From contig OZ010574.1 of assembly GCA_963932145.1 (NCBI GenBank), positions 59,097,232 to 59,161,231 on the forward strand: a DNA stretch of 64,000 nt, read 5' to 3'. The stretch comes from Acanthosepion lycidas. Lineage: Eukaryota > Mollusca > Cephalopoda > Sepiida > Sepiidae. Positions 21,388 through 31,805 of the stretch are shown in pieces; positions within the stretch are counted from its first letter, which is position 1; each line of letters begins with the position of its first letter. The position numbers and the translations under genes were made by a program. The notes beneath the pieces are model-generated. The model was given only the letters and a program-made list of their open reading frames with translations. It was not told where the DNA came from and searched no databases.

Positions 21388-23190
21388 TTAGGGTTGTCCT
21401 TCAGGATAGAACATAGCTGGGATGAGGACACCGACAGCTTGTCTCATCGAACCAGACATCATCTCCGTATCGAGAGTATCATCCTGAGACAAGCCGCCGA
21501 TGTCCGAAGGATAAATTAGTTTAAGTGCCCTATAAAGGGATGGGTGAACAAAAAGAGGGACCCTCCCTTTACATTGTTTTGATGATTCTAATTTTTCTTC
21601 CAAAAGTACTGCTGCTGGGGGTACCACTTTCAAGGACGCCTTTGCCTCCTCTATCATGCCCCAAATCTCCTGCGTATCCGGGCCAGTTCTTACGACGGTC
21701 AGCAGAGATCGGTCCTTCTTAAAATTTTCCGGCACCTCCACATCAACACCATTGATGTGCCGGAAATTCCACAAAATTTTTAAAGGCTTCGGGTTTTTTG
21801 TTTGCCCGAAGACCCTTTCTGCCTGTTCCCGGGATACGCGGCAGACGTCTTCCCCTGGGAGATACGGTGGCTTAATTTTCTTTTTTTTTCTTGTCAGTAT
21901 CTGGTTGTGTATCGGGGCTTCTATTTCTTTTTTTCTGAGGAGATTGAATGGGTGTTTGCATAGGAGTATCTCTAGGAGTGGTTGATGGTGTAATGCCGGA
22001 AGGTGTCTTAACAGGGGAAGGTTTTGATGAATGATAAGATTTGACGGAGAGTTTGTCAATGATTTTGGCGGAGGTGGTTTTGTGAAAGACTTTTTAGATG
22101 AAGGGGAAGACGGGGCAGAGGATAGGGGGCCCGGTGTCCCCAGCGATTTCTGATTTTTAGCCCGCGTTTTATCCAATTTATCCTTCAACTTTTTAAGGTC
22201 TAGGATTTTTTTCCAGCTAGGTTCATTCAGCTTTTGCGTACTTGTTGCATTTTCTTCATAAGACGCCGAGGCGTCGCCCTCAGAGCTGGTAGAGGGAATG
22301 GGGCTGTAGGTGTTATTATCCCTGCGGTCATGATGGGACGGAGGCCCCGCTGCTTGGATCTTCCCTTTGCCTCTAACTACGAGGCGCCATCCCCCCTCTT
22401 CCTTTTCCTTATCCACACTTGTGGTAGGCTTCGGTTTTGGGGGTAAAGTGGGTAAGGACCCAACCGAGGGATTTTCCCCACCGGTCCGCCTCGAAGTTAG
22501 GCCCACTACAGGCGCCGCGGATTTGACAGTCTCAGCCAAAGGGGGATTTTGGTCGCCTGCGACCGGAACTCCAGGGGCCTTCTTCCCTGGGCAGGAGGAG
22601 GAAAGGTGACCAGTCTCTCCACACCTTCAGCAAGTAGGTTTCCTACCGGTCACAATGACCGGCATTTTCCGGTCGCCTAAATCCAAACAGTTGGGGATGG
22701 ACTTGAAGGCTTTCTGGTCTAACATAATATCAAAAGTCGATCCCCCGTTCAAATTGTCGGAGAGAGCCCCTAAAATCTAGCCGAACTGCATAAAAAATGC
22801 AGCCAGGTGCTCTCCCGAAATTTGAGGAGGGACCTCAAAAACGGCCACCCTGGTCCTTCGCCGACCCTCATATTCCGTCCTTAATATCAGGTCTTTGGTG
22901 ATTAATTCTTTCTTTGCCATTGCTAGGCAATCTTCTGGCGTGGGCAGCAGAATGTCCCACATGAAGAACCCAGCACCTTTAATGATTCTTTGGGGTTTTA
23001 TCCCCAGGGACAAAAGTGATTTAATCACTATGTCTTTCGTGGAGCGATAAATTTTGCGAGTTCGCTTGTCCACCACGAAAACCGACACCATTCTCTTTGA
23101 GAACACATTGAGCTCTTGAACGTCTTCAAGGAGCCCATCTTTATTTACAAGATGAGCATATCCCTTCGCCTTTTCCAAGAAATCCGCCAT
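21388..23190 (-). pseudogene. LINE ORF1, RNA-binding Gag-like protein with CCHC knuckle
   Basis: The likely start is MADFLEKAKGYAHLV at 23190. An N-terminal domain of about 140 residues (RIIKGAGFFMWDILLPT, RTRVAVFEVPPQ) is followed by a stop near 22775. Then comes a C-x2-C-x4-H-x4-C knuckle (RCGETGHLSSSC, 22582-22625) whose first loop contains a TGA, and then a Pro/Ser/Lys-rich C-terminal half running open from 22539 to 21388 and ending FYPEGQP. Tx1-group ORF1 proteins have this order, and the knuckle binds the element RNA. It stops just before ORF2 (7 bp between them). The frame upstream of MADF passes through a G/C homopolymer and is probably 5' leader. Confidence 0.75.
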
Positions 23191-24240
23191 GTTCACAATG
23201 CAACTTGTGGGGGGGGGGGGGCTTCCAGCAAGAGGGCAATTCCTCGGCTGTCTTCTTAGTTTGTGCCTCGTTTGGCACCCGGTCATTTGAAACTTGATGA
23301 GACCTGCCTGGTCTCTCCTTTGTTAATGCTACTAGCCTCCTTCACACTATCATGGACTTCTATATTAGGGGCAGCATTTGCCCGTTTTTTTCATTTCGAT
23401 TTATCCGGTGGGTCGGCCTTAGCAGCCGCCCCAAAGAGGTCTTTTTTAACACATGACCGACTTTCTTCGTCGGCCATATTGAAAGTTCGTTGAGACTTCC
23501 ACTTGCGGGTCTATGTATATTTTTGTCAAACAATGGGGAAAGGAGTTGGGAGAAGGGCAAAACAATTAGAAATTAAACAAATAAAGTAAAGCCTGGATAT
23601 ACCAGGAAATTAAAAATTACAAAACCAAAACAAATAAAACTTTAAAACAAAGGCTATTAAATAAACTGGGAAAACCAAAAGTTAACCCAAAAAATAAAAA
23701 TAAAAGACAAACTAAAAACTGAAAAGAAAGAATATAGAATAAATAGTCAGGTAAAAAGAAGATTGCAACCGAAGTCGCTAATTAAATAAAAACGAGGGAG
23801 GGTATAAACTAAAAATAAAATAAAACCAAAGCTTTCTTTTTCTTTTTTTCCTAAACGGTACTTATTGTTTTAAAACGAAAAACTAAAAAGAAATAAACAG
23901 AAATAAAAAGCAGTCGTCCGGTAAGATTTTGTCAAACCGGACTAAAAAAAATAAAAATATGGGCCGAAGCCCAGAAAAAAAAAAAAAAATCAAACAAAAG
24001 AAATGAAAGAAAGAAAAAAGGAAAACTTAAGCAATAACTTAACTTAAAACGAAAAAAACTTGGAGGGCCGAAGAAAGATCGTCAATTAAGCAATAAACAG
24101 TTCGTCAAAATATTAAGGAAAATCCTCGTAAGTCGAACAAGTTCGTCAATAAAAATCGCGCCGCCTCCAGTCAGAAAAAAGTCAGACACACGTCAAACAA
24201 TCTCTGGCACTGGTCCTTCAAGAATGAGAAGTACTACTCC
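23191..24240 (-). other. 5' leader region of the Tx1-like LINE
   Basis: About 1 kb between ORF1 and the 5' end. On the plus strand it is very A-rich (23570-24170), meaning a U-rich leader in the element's RNA, and it contains an 11-G tract near 23210. No ORF of note. The internal promoter expected of such elements is not recognisable. Confidence 0.6.
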
Positions 24241-24300
24241 GGAATGAGAAGTACTACTTCAAAAGTTCACACGTGTTCGGTTTATCTAATGGCCGTGTAC

Positions 24301-26318
24301 TACAATATTTATTTGTATGTTTTATACAAAATTTGGCACAATGACTAAAAGGGGGGTGGGTAAGGACGGTCTTCATCTGTCTTAATTCTAAACTTAGCTA
24401 GTCGCAGACACTGACCCAATCAAGCCAACAATATTCCAATCACCAAAACAGCACATTCACTCCTACCTTTCTTACTACGTCCACCATAATACCTCAAATT
24501 CTCTATGATGTCCTAACTAGACCCCTTATGTACAATTATTGTTCGTGGGGGGGAGGGTCAAAATTAACAACTTTTAAAAAATGATCCCCAAATGAATATG
24601 TACAATGTACTTTAAATATTTACACTAAACTAAACAAAACTGTGTTAGTAATAAAACCCCCCACAAACCATGAATGTGGCAGAAACATCAATTCACCGGA
24701 CGAAATCAATGCGGGACTATGAAGAAATGAAAAAAGCATTCATACCTCAAAGCATTCACGCAGGCACACACACATTCATACACAACAACAAATACGAAAA
24801 ATCACACACACGAAACGAAAGGCGTCCCGCATCCACCAGAGAACTGACATCACTGACCACCTAACGAGGGAGGGGATGGGGAATTAAACAAAAGAAAAAA
24901 ATAGGGACAGAAATAAAAGGGACCAATGAGCATGCACACCCTAGCTAAGTTCAACAAAAAAGAAAACGAAAACTAAAGGATCAAATTCAAAAAACTAAAC
25001 TAACCTAATATCTGGATGGGTTGCCTATGTTCAACCCTGTTAGGACAAAATTCTGTACCTAACCGACATCGAAATGCCACTCTAGGTCAGCCCCTTTCAC
25101 TCTACACATTCGCGCAAGATTCACCCACCTTTTGCCAAATTCCGATGACGTGAGCCGCCGCCTTTCCGTCCTAATCTTGACTTTAAGCTGATGCTTAAAG
25201 AACAAGATCAGTTGGGAAGAGGTGAACTTCTCGCCCTCATGGAATCCCTTCTGACGCGTCGTCCAAATCACGACTCTCATAATCCCTAGTAAGCAACAGA
25301 ACACAATTCGTCAATTGCGGCACCACATTGCTACAAACAGAACTGGCTTCCAGGACAAAAAACTTTCCCTGCAGCATGCGAACCATGAGGCCTTCAACAA
25401 ACTTGCACAACGGCATTACCGTCTTGTACTGAAAAAAGGCGTGACCAATAGTCTCGACTTCCCCAGTACAGCGACGACAGTTTGGATATTTCTCCAAGCC
25501 TGCTGAACAAAGTCTTTTGCCGACCCAGAGGGCCCCACGAATCATCAGCCAGGTGAGTGATGCCTCATCATTATTGAGACATTTCAACCCAGGCGCCCAA
25601 GGCCATATCGAGCGAGCCTCCTGCTTCGTAAGACCGAGCTCGTCGATCAGATCATCTTGAACGGACCCCCTAACTAACAATTGATACAATGCCTTACGAG
25701 ACAACGCCTGGGCGTCGGAGAGGCCATCCGTCGTCCGTAAGAGGAGCTTCAAAGCACTACGACATTCGCGGTAGAAGGAGCACTCGGCACGAGGTCTACG
25801 GCCGGCCTCCTCCTCGCACGAGTGCACACTTCTCAGGGATGGAAAATGTTTTCGGACATCTTCTTTCCAAAAGGTGCCCACCTCATCCAATTCGCGACAC
25901 ATTCGGTCTAGAAAGGTAATGTGAAGCATATATTGACGAATCTCAATGCTAGGCATACCCAGACCGCCCTCAGAGGGATGAAGGCAACAGATCTCGCGAG
26001 ATATCAAAGGGGCCTTGTCTCTCCACAAGAAAGAGAACAAGGTCCGGACTAATGACATTAGTCTGGCATACGGGAGTGGAAGCACAGAGAGTCGGTAAAG
26101 GAGGATCGGATATATGTGTGAAACACATACCTTCGTCCTTCCCTTCAGGGAAAGTCTCCTCCGATACCACAGCTTAACCGCGATCTCGGCCTTCCCTTGC
26201 GCCTCCGACCAATTCATTTCCAACTGGAGATCAGGACCGAACCAGACGCCGAGTATCTTGATAGGCCCATCCGTCCAGAGGAAAGGTCCGGGAAGAGAAA
26301 CTCCCTTCCACGCACCCA
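24301..26318 (-). mobile_element. 5'-truncated Tx1-like LINE
   Basis: A second copy of the same LINE family, containing only the last part of ORF2 and the 3' region. It is bounded by a perfect 13-bp target duplication AATGGCCGTGTAC (24288-24300 and 26319-26331), the signature of target-primed reverse transcription with 5' truncation. Its 3' end lies about 60 bp from the 5' end of the larger LINE, same orientation, so the two are arranged head to tail. Its 3' region keeps the same landmarks (CCTACCTTTCTTAC, CCACCAGAGAACTG) as 17.9-18.5 kb. Confidence 0.9.
25059..26318 (-). pseudogene. LINE ORF2 C-terminal fragment
   Basis: Open from the truncation point (LGAWKGVSLPGPF) for about 360 codons to 25237, in one frame, and then shifted to another frame that ends at 25059. 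It includes the RT thumb and connection (IKILGVWFGP, SLKGRTKVCVSHIYPILLY, GGLGMPSIE), a helical segment absent from the larger copy (DAQALSRKALYQLLVRG), and the Cys/His motif CRRCTGEVETIGHAFF. It lacks the RT catalytic core and cannot encode an active enzyme. Confidence 0.85.
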
Positions 26319-26519
26319 AATGGCCGTGTACCACGTGAGAGGATCACAGCATATGAGCGGGAAAATAGATTAGTCGCGTGCAGGTGGTTTGATTGGTCGA
26401 AACTGACCAATCAGCAAGCAAGATTAGAGGTGATTGACCAATGAATACTTGTTATATTTATGTGAAAGTAGGATTTTACTTACCAGATAGGAAAAGTGCA
26501 TTTCCTAAAAAGAGGTAAG

Positions 26520-26990
26520 GCTGGTTTGTTGTGGAAGAGTCCACAATTCCCCCGTTCTAATCTTACTGTTTTTACTCGCGTTTTGTCGCAATTTTTTTAA
26601 TCTAAACCCTTTGATGTGGGAAACCCGGGATAAATTTTCCAACAGATTCGACAATATTTTGCCAGCCTTCTCTGTCTTCTGCGAGTTTGCGGATTTGTTG
26701 TAGATCTTCCTTGATTGTCAAGAAAAAGTGTGATCTTTCTGACCTGTTCTTTGAATGTCTCGGTTCAGCGTTGTGACTTTGGTGATACTTGGATGACCTC
26801 TGAACTTTTTGAAGTCAGTTTTTTCAAAGTAAAACTTCATGGATTTGTTAACTTGGAATTCTGGATCCATTCGCAAAATATGCCCAAGAAGTTTCCATCT
26901 TGCTTTCAAAATGGATAAAGACAAATGAGTTTTTTGACATCTGTTGTACAAATTCTTGTTGGAGATATTATGAGGGTACTTTTTCCCTGT
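26520..26990 (-). pseudogene. LINE C-terminal fragment of another clade
   Basis: The minus strand reads LSILKARWKLLGHILRMDPE, then NKSMKFYFEK, KKFRGHPSITKVTTLNRD and, after a break, LQQIRKLAEDREGWQNIV. The ARWK..GHILR / NKAM.FYF / FRGR..T..VTTLNRD / L...AEDR..W order is a common C-terminus of invertebrate non-LTR retrotransposon proteins. It is unrelated to the Tx1-like LINEs beside it. The C-terminal tail overlaps a block at 26551-26642 that is also present, inverted, at 27622-27714. Confidence 0.7.
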
Positions 26991-27620
26991 CAGAATTAAT
27001 CATGACGTTGGAAGTTCAATAGCATTTTATTTTCCGAATATTATCTTCCTCGGTATACAACGTCTTAAATAAGTCAAAAACGTCTTAAACATGAACGAAG
27101 TTAATTTCTGTATTTTGGTAGTTTCAGCCTTCCATTTGTCATTTTTCTCCACTTTCACGGAGCTTCAACAATCCATTTTCAATCGTCCCCAACACTCATT
27201 TGAAAAGATAAAAGTCTCTTTCGAAGAATATGTTCGGTCTATGCGTAACTATATCGTTTGGACAATTACTTAGGGGAGTGTTCGTCAATTATTTTTTTTA
27301 CAGTTGCTATTGTTAGTTATATAAAGAAATCACTGATTTCAGCGTTTACGGAAAATGTGTCCTGAATCTTTTCAATAAAACTCAAAACAATAATTGTTTT
27401 TCTGAGAGCCGTTTGCATAATTTTTAAAACACGTTATATTTTCTTTCAGATTGGACAGAAAAAAACTACATTTAATTTATTTTAAAAAAACAATAAATTC
27501 ATCCCATTGCTGTTCGTAACAGTAGTTTTTTTTTTTTATTAAATAAAGACATGTTTGAAGAATCGAAAAATGTCAAGTTTATTTAATCATTAAACTTTAC
27601 ATTGTGAACTTTTTTTAAAA
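26991..27620. other. No gene recognised
   Basis: A 60-codon frame at 27091-27273 looks like chance. AT-rich, with A and T runs. Confidence 0.5.
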
Positions 27621-27754
27621 GAAATTTGTCCCGGTTTTCCCACGTGAAAGGGTTGAGGTTAAAAATGCGACAAAATTGAATAAAAACAGTAACTACTGCT
27701 TGAAAGATATTGGAACGGACAAACTCTCTCTTCAAGCCGGGAGGATAAAGATAG

Positions 27755-29476
27755 ACTCAAACAAATTCCTGCTCGGCGAGTAACAATAAAAGAAGAAAAA
27801 GTTTATTTATATCTACAAAAAAGGGTAAAGTGATAAACTAAACACAAATACGAGAGAAAGAAAGGGAGAAGAAAATTCCGTTAACTTTAAAAGAAGAAAA
27901 AAATGTTCATAAATGAAAAAAGCCTCGCTCAAAATATTTCCCTGAACGCCTAAAAGTTCTTTAAGCGAGTAGATTGTTGTTAATTGTTAAAAAAAACATC
28001 CACAGTTTTCTTCAGAGTTCTTGCAGAGTAGGAAATTTCGGAAGATACGAATTCTGTAGTTGAGTGAGCTCGTAGACCGGCGACAGAAATATTCTCAGTT
28101 CAAGGAGGTAGATCTGAATTTATTTTTAGTAGTGGGTTGACGTTCTGTCTTTTCAGTCCAGCAGGTAGATCTTTCTTGAAGCTTACAGCGAAGATGACTG
28201 CCTTTCTGCTGCCAACCTGTTGTTATCTCAGACGACCGTCGAAGTTACTCACTGCCAAATAGGCGAAGATTTTCCGTATTTATAGAGATTTGGGAGACTC
28301 AGAAATATCGGGGCGGTTGTCGAATTCCTTTTTATATTTTCTAGCTCTCTCGTTTGTCAGAAAATATATTCTTATCACTGATAAGAATCAAGGCTTTGGG
28401 AGCCGGTTTTGAAAGCAGGTGAAAAAGTCAGGGTTGTAGCGGACCCCTCGAGCGCCCCCGTATCACAAAAGGGTGATGAGGTCACAAGAGGCCCGCTAAC
28501 ATTTTCGAAGACGTTAAATCTGACAAGGTGAAACAACATAGACGACAGAACGAGGATATATAAGTTATAAGCTAATTTATTCTAGAAAAGTAATAAAGAA
28601 ATAAAGGTGGTCGGAACGGTAGAGATGCAGATGTTCCAGTGTAGGCATTAATGGTCGAGGTTGGTTGTTACAGGTGATTGCTATTGGTCGTTGCAGGTGA
28701 TCGCTGTAGTTGATGTTGGTCGTTGCAGATAATCGCTGCTGGTCATTGTAGTTGGTCGATGCCGGGATGCCATCTTGACGTGTTGGGAAGAAAAGAGGAG
28801 CTGACGTTGCGATGTTGTTTGGGTATGTCAAAAGTCCAGTGAAGGATATTAGTAATCTCCCGTAATAATTACAAACGTGGTGTACGGGAAAGGTTATGGA
28901 CGACGTGCAGGCAGCCAGTAGGGACGGAATGCCGAGAATTGGCAAGGAGCCAGAAGTAAGAGGCGAAGTAGGGAGAGAAAGCAAAGTTTCCAACTATCGT
29001 CAAGTTGTCAGACAAAAAGAAATGGGAGCGTAACTTAATACACGGCCGTCGACGTCTTGACCACGGAGGCCAGAAGCCTGCGTATCGACCGTTTCAGTCG
29101 CCGACCATATTTTTAGCGAGAAGTCACTGTCTTGTGGTAAGGGAGACTAGCAAGAGAATTGGTAGGTTAACACAGTAAGGTTTATCCAAAAAATGAGGAG
29201 AGCATAGCTAAAAGAAAACCAAGGCCTAAAAATGCCTAGAAGTATATTACGACTAGGTTCGTAATATAACTAAACTGAAAAGGTAACTTGCTAGTCTCTA
29301 CCATGGGTTAACAGCGTGTAGGGAGCACAACCGAAAGGTTAAGGTCGAAATGACCTGTTCTCTTCCGATTTAAGGAGCCAAGGAGGAGCTAACTCCGACA
29401 GGGTGAGCATTGGAAAAGAAGCTAGAATGTGAACTTGTAAAATATTATATTCGTGGTTCTCAAATTAAATTCCAAT
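27755..29476 (-). mobile_element. LTR-like repeat X, copy 2, interrupted by a younger LTR
   Basis: The inverted partner of 16565-17490. The match runs from the poly(A) end at 27755 to 28430 and resumes at 29405-29476 on the far side of the LTR at 28435-29400. The TATA-like CTATAAATACGG and the AAATAAACTTTTTCTTCTTT end are preserved on the minus strand. Old copy; no internal region attached. Confidence 0.65.
28435..29400 (-). mobile_element. Solo LTR with 4-bp target duplication
   Basis: A 966-bp block, plus-strand ends TGTAGCGGACC and CTAACTCCGACA, is flanked by GGGT on both sides (28431-28434, 29401-29404). In its own orientation it begins TGTCGGAGTTAGCTCCTCC, the same terminus as the LTRs at 12.3 and 52 kb, and has AATAAA near 28577-28582. 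No partner LTR or coding region is present. The 138-codon frame at 28577-28993 is probably incidental. Confidence 0.8.
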
Positions 29477-29477
29477 A

Positions 29478-29825
29478 GCATTTCATTTGACTAACTACTC
29501 TTCCCTAATAACTTTTAAGTTTAGAGTAATTTTAAAAAGACCTCATTGGGTGAAATTAAATATTTTATGACCCCCAAACAAACAAAAAAAAAAAAAAATA
29601 AATAAATAAAAGCAATGAATTAAACCCCAAAATATCATTTAACTAAAAAAAAATAAAATACTTCTAATGAAGTAAACAAATTAATTCATTCTACTAAATT
29701 TCATAAAGGCCTCTAGAATAGAAAATTATATTCTTAAACCAAACTATTGCTTAAATGGTAAAAGATAATTTATTAAACCTAAAATTACTGCGCTGCTGGT
29801 TTTCCCTATTTCTTTAATAGTCTGA
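29478..29825. other. A/T-rich sequence, nothing recognised
   Basis: A-rich stretch with (AAAT)n near 29595-29610. No coding or repeat signal that I can support. Confidence 0.5.
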
Positions 29826-29849
29826 TTAATTTTTCGCGCGCTTTTTAAG

Positions 29850-30160
29850 TTTGGGATTACAGGACAAAACGACTACTGTTGTCCCATGATATGCCGTGCG
29901 TAAATAAACGTTATTTTCATCATGTTCTAAGAAAATAGTAAGCATTACGTGTACAAAATCGGTAAATGTGCTTTTTAAGTCCCGCGCTAAATATCTATTC
30001 AATTTTTCCCAAATCGTCATATTTCCGTGTAAATGAACATGCTGGACTCGAATTAGCAATTAAATTATGATAAAACCTTACTGTTTTGGAGTTATCTACA
30101 GGAAAAATCAGACTAATTCTGGGTAATTCGTCCGCCATTATGCGCATTGTTTTTATAAAT
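29850..30160 (-). CDS. Possible first coding exon of an unknown gene (low confidence)
   Basis: On the minus strand an ATGGCGGACGAA start at 30138 opens a 47-codon frame reading MADELPRISLIFPVDNSKT before a candidate splice donor (A|GTAAGG, about 30080); the frame stops at about 29996. The ATGGCGG start with CCGGAAGT and GCGCA just upstream is the style of animal housekeeping genes. Against this, a degenerate copy exists at 12945-13385, so the block is duplicated and may be carried by a repeat. A separate 77-codon frame (30059-29826) lies further on. No protein family recognised. Confidence 0.25.
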
Positions 30161-30480
30161 TAAGCGCGGGTCACTTCCGGGTATTTTCGTTGGCGGAAGT
30201 ATAGCGGTTGCTATGTTTTCACACCCACATTCATTCCAAGTCATTTTATTCGCCTGCGATTGGCTAATAAATTACTACTACCTTTGTATAGGACAATTTA
30301 GCCATCGCAGTCGTTCCTTTGAATCTTTTGGTTCTGAGCATACTTACCTATTCTGTTTAGTACGTGTGTAGTGATTGGTTAATTTTTAACCAATCACATA
30401 TTTTTAATGTAAGATCAAGTTTTCACGCGGTTCCGTGGGAGCCTACCGCTTTTCCTTAAATAGGGAGACTTTTTGCAAGT
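30139..30480. promoter_or_regulatory. Divergent promoter-like block
   Basis: Between the minus-strand ATGGCGG (30138) and a plus-strand AAATAGGGAG TATA-like site (about 30462) lie an ETS-like CACTTCCGG (about 30172), a GCGCA motif, a CCAAT box read as GATTGGCTAA (about 30260) and a palindrome GTGATTGGTTAATTTTTAAC (about 30371) that offers CCAAT on both strands. The right part belongs to repeat Y. Activity is inference. Confidence 0.35.
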
Positions 30481-30905
30481 CGCCAGTAAGATCCAGTAAG
30501 ATCCCAGCCATCAACACAAATCCACGATCTTGCTCATCACACTGTAACGCACACACAGACACAGAATTTCGTAACTACAAACTTACATTTTCTCTCTGTA
30601 ACTTTCGCCAAGCACAATCAACGAGAACTTTGTTGATTCAAACCAGTTTATTCGCAACACATTTCGAGCAATTGTATTCTTGGTGCTATTCATTCTGCAC
30701 ATGCAAACTTTGCTCTAACAATTATTTCGGAACATTTATCTCATAAGAGAACTTTCTTCAAACAGTTGATTACAATCAATCTACAGTCAAAGGGAAAGAA
30801 CTTCCTTCTCTTTAATCTACATTGTGAATACAAAATTATTTCATGCTTATTGTTGTATTTTATTAACAAATTGGAGTTGATGTTATTTCTTGAATCCTGT
30901 ACGTG
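30197..30905 (+). mobile_element. LTR-like repeat Y, copy 1 (inverted pair)
   Basis: About 700 bp matching the reverse complement of 31806-32508, roughly 85-90 percent identical by eye in the best part. Landmarks are GCGGTTGCTAT, TGCGATTGGCTAATAAATTA, the CCAAT palindrome, CGTGGGAGCCTACC, CACAAATCCACGATCTTGCT and CTTGAATCCTGTAC. It has a CCAAT/TATA order like an LTR, but the pair is inverted, so it is not one element. Non-coding, fossil. Confidence 0.65.
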
Positions 30906-31114
30906 GAGGAGTCATTAATATAAATAGTAGTCGTACCTATGTATTTGGTGTTCCTGCTACATTTACTGAATCGACCCGACGCTATATTTGGTACGTACGC
31001 TACATAAGCATAAATTTTGGTCTATTTACTTCTTTTACAGACTTTCGGTGCAGAAATCACTACGCACTGTTGTAAAGCAATGTGTAGATGGACCAATACT
31101 ATTTATATTAACGA

Positions 31115-31800
31115 CTAGCAGTAGAACCCGGCGTTGCCCCGGGATGTAACAGTAAGAGATATATCAAGTATCGACCATCATAAAGACTGAAAAATAAAAT
31201 TGACAAAGATTATTGTTTAAGGTTGATGAACACGCATGTCTTAATTAATTTTTTTTTGTTTTTTTTACGAATTAGTCAAACCCAAACTCAAACAAAAACA
31301 TTGTTTTCAATCGTTATGAATCTACCGATTGAATAGAATTTTATTATAAACAATTGTCTTGTAAATGGAATTTTTAAAGCATTCTGAATGTAAAAATAAA
31401 GAAAAAAGTGTGCAAGACAATAAGAAACACTACCTGCCAAAATAAAAGTGAAGTTTTGTTGAAATCGGTTGAAAAATGTAGGAAATCCCATATATAAACG
31501 AACACACACACACACGCACACACAAACAACCAATCTGGGTTTTATAATATGAATAACTCGATATGAGTTGTCCCCCTTTCATTCTTGCGATGCCTCTTAA
31601 TCGTGTTTTCAAATTGATTTCGTGCAAAAACAATTGTGTTTTCCAATTTTTGGCACTGTCAGAACCACCGCAACGTAATTTTATGGAGTCCTGTGAAGTT
31701 ATGTTGAAATCAGTTGAGAAATGTAGGAAGTCCGATCCAATATATAAACGTACAGACACACACACACACACACAACCTGGGTTTTATAATAAGTATGATA
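31115..31800 (+). mobile_element. Unclassified retroelement tail, duplicated
   Basis: Begins ACTAGCAGTAGAACCCGGCG, a start motif frequent in arthropod and mollusc repeats. Two copies of a tail containing TGTTGAAATCGGTTGAAAAA, TATATAAACG, a (CA)n run and CTGGGTTTTATAAT lie at 31458-31550 and 31702-31793, so about 243 bp is tandemly duplicated. It fills much of the spacer of the inverted Y pair. Confidence 0.55.
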
Positions 31801-31805
31801 TTTCC

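Larger units (their letters stand above)
17917..24240 (-). mobile_element. Tx1-like LINE, nearly full length
   Basis: A two-ORF non-LTR retrotransposon of about 6.3 kb. It is flanked by a 16-bp duplication GGAATGAGAAGTACTA (17901-17916 and 24241-24256); a second, 15-bp version of the motif stands at 24222-24236. In element order: a roughly 1-kb 5' region, ORF1 with a CCHC knuckle, ORF2 with the start of an apurinic-type endonuclease, reverse transcriptase and a Cys/His C-terminal motif, then a 3' region (17917-18628) with a C-rich tract. The style of the RT (LINLDQSKAFDRVDH, RQGCPLSPLLY) and of ORF1 is that of the L1/Tx1 group. Stops, frame changes and two internal deletions make it inactive. 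A related 5'-truncated copy lies at 24301-26318. Confidence 0.85.

Noticed and set aside
21525-22609. Plus-strand frames opposite LINE ORF1
   Set aside because: They are antisense shadows of the minus-strand LINE proteins.
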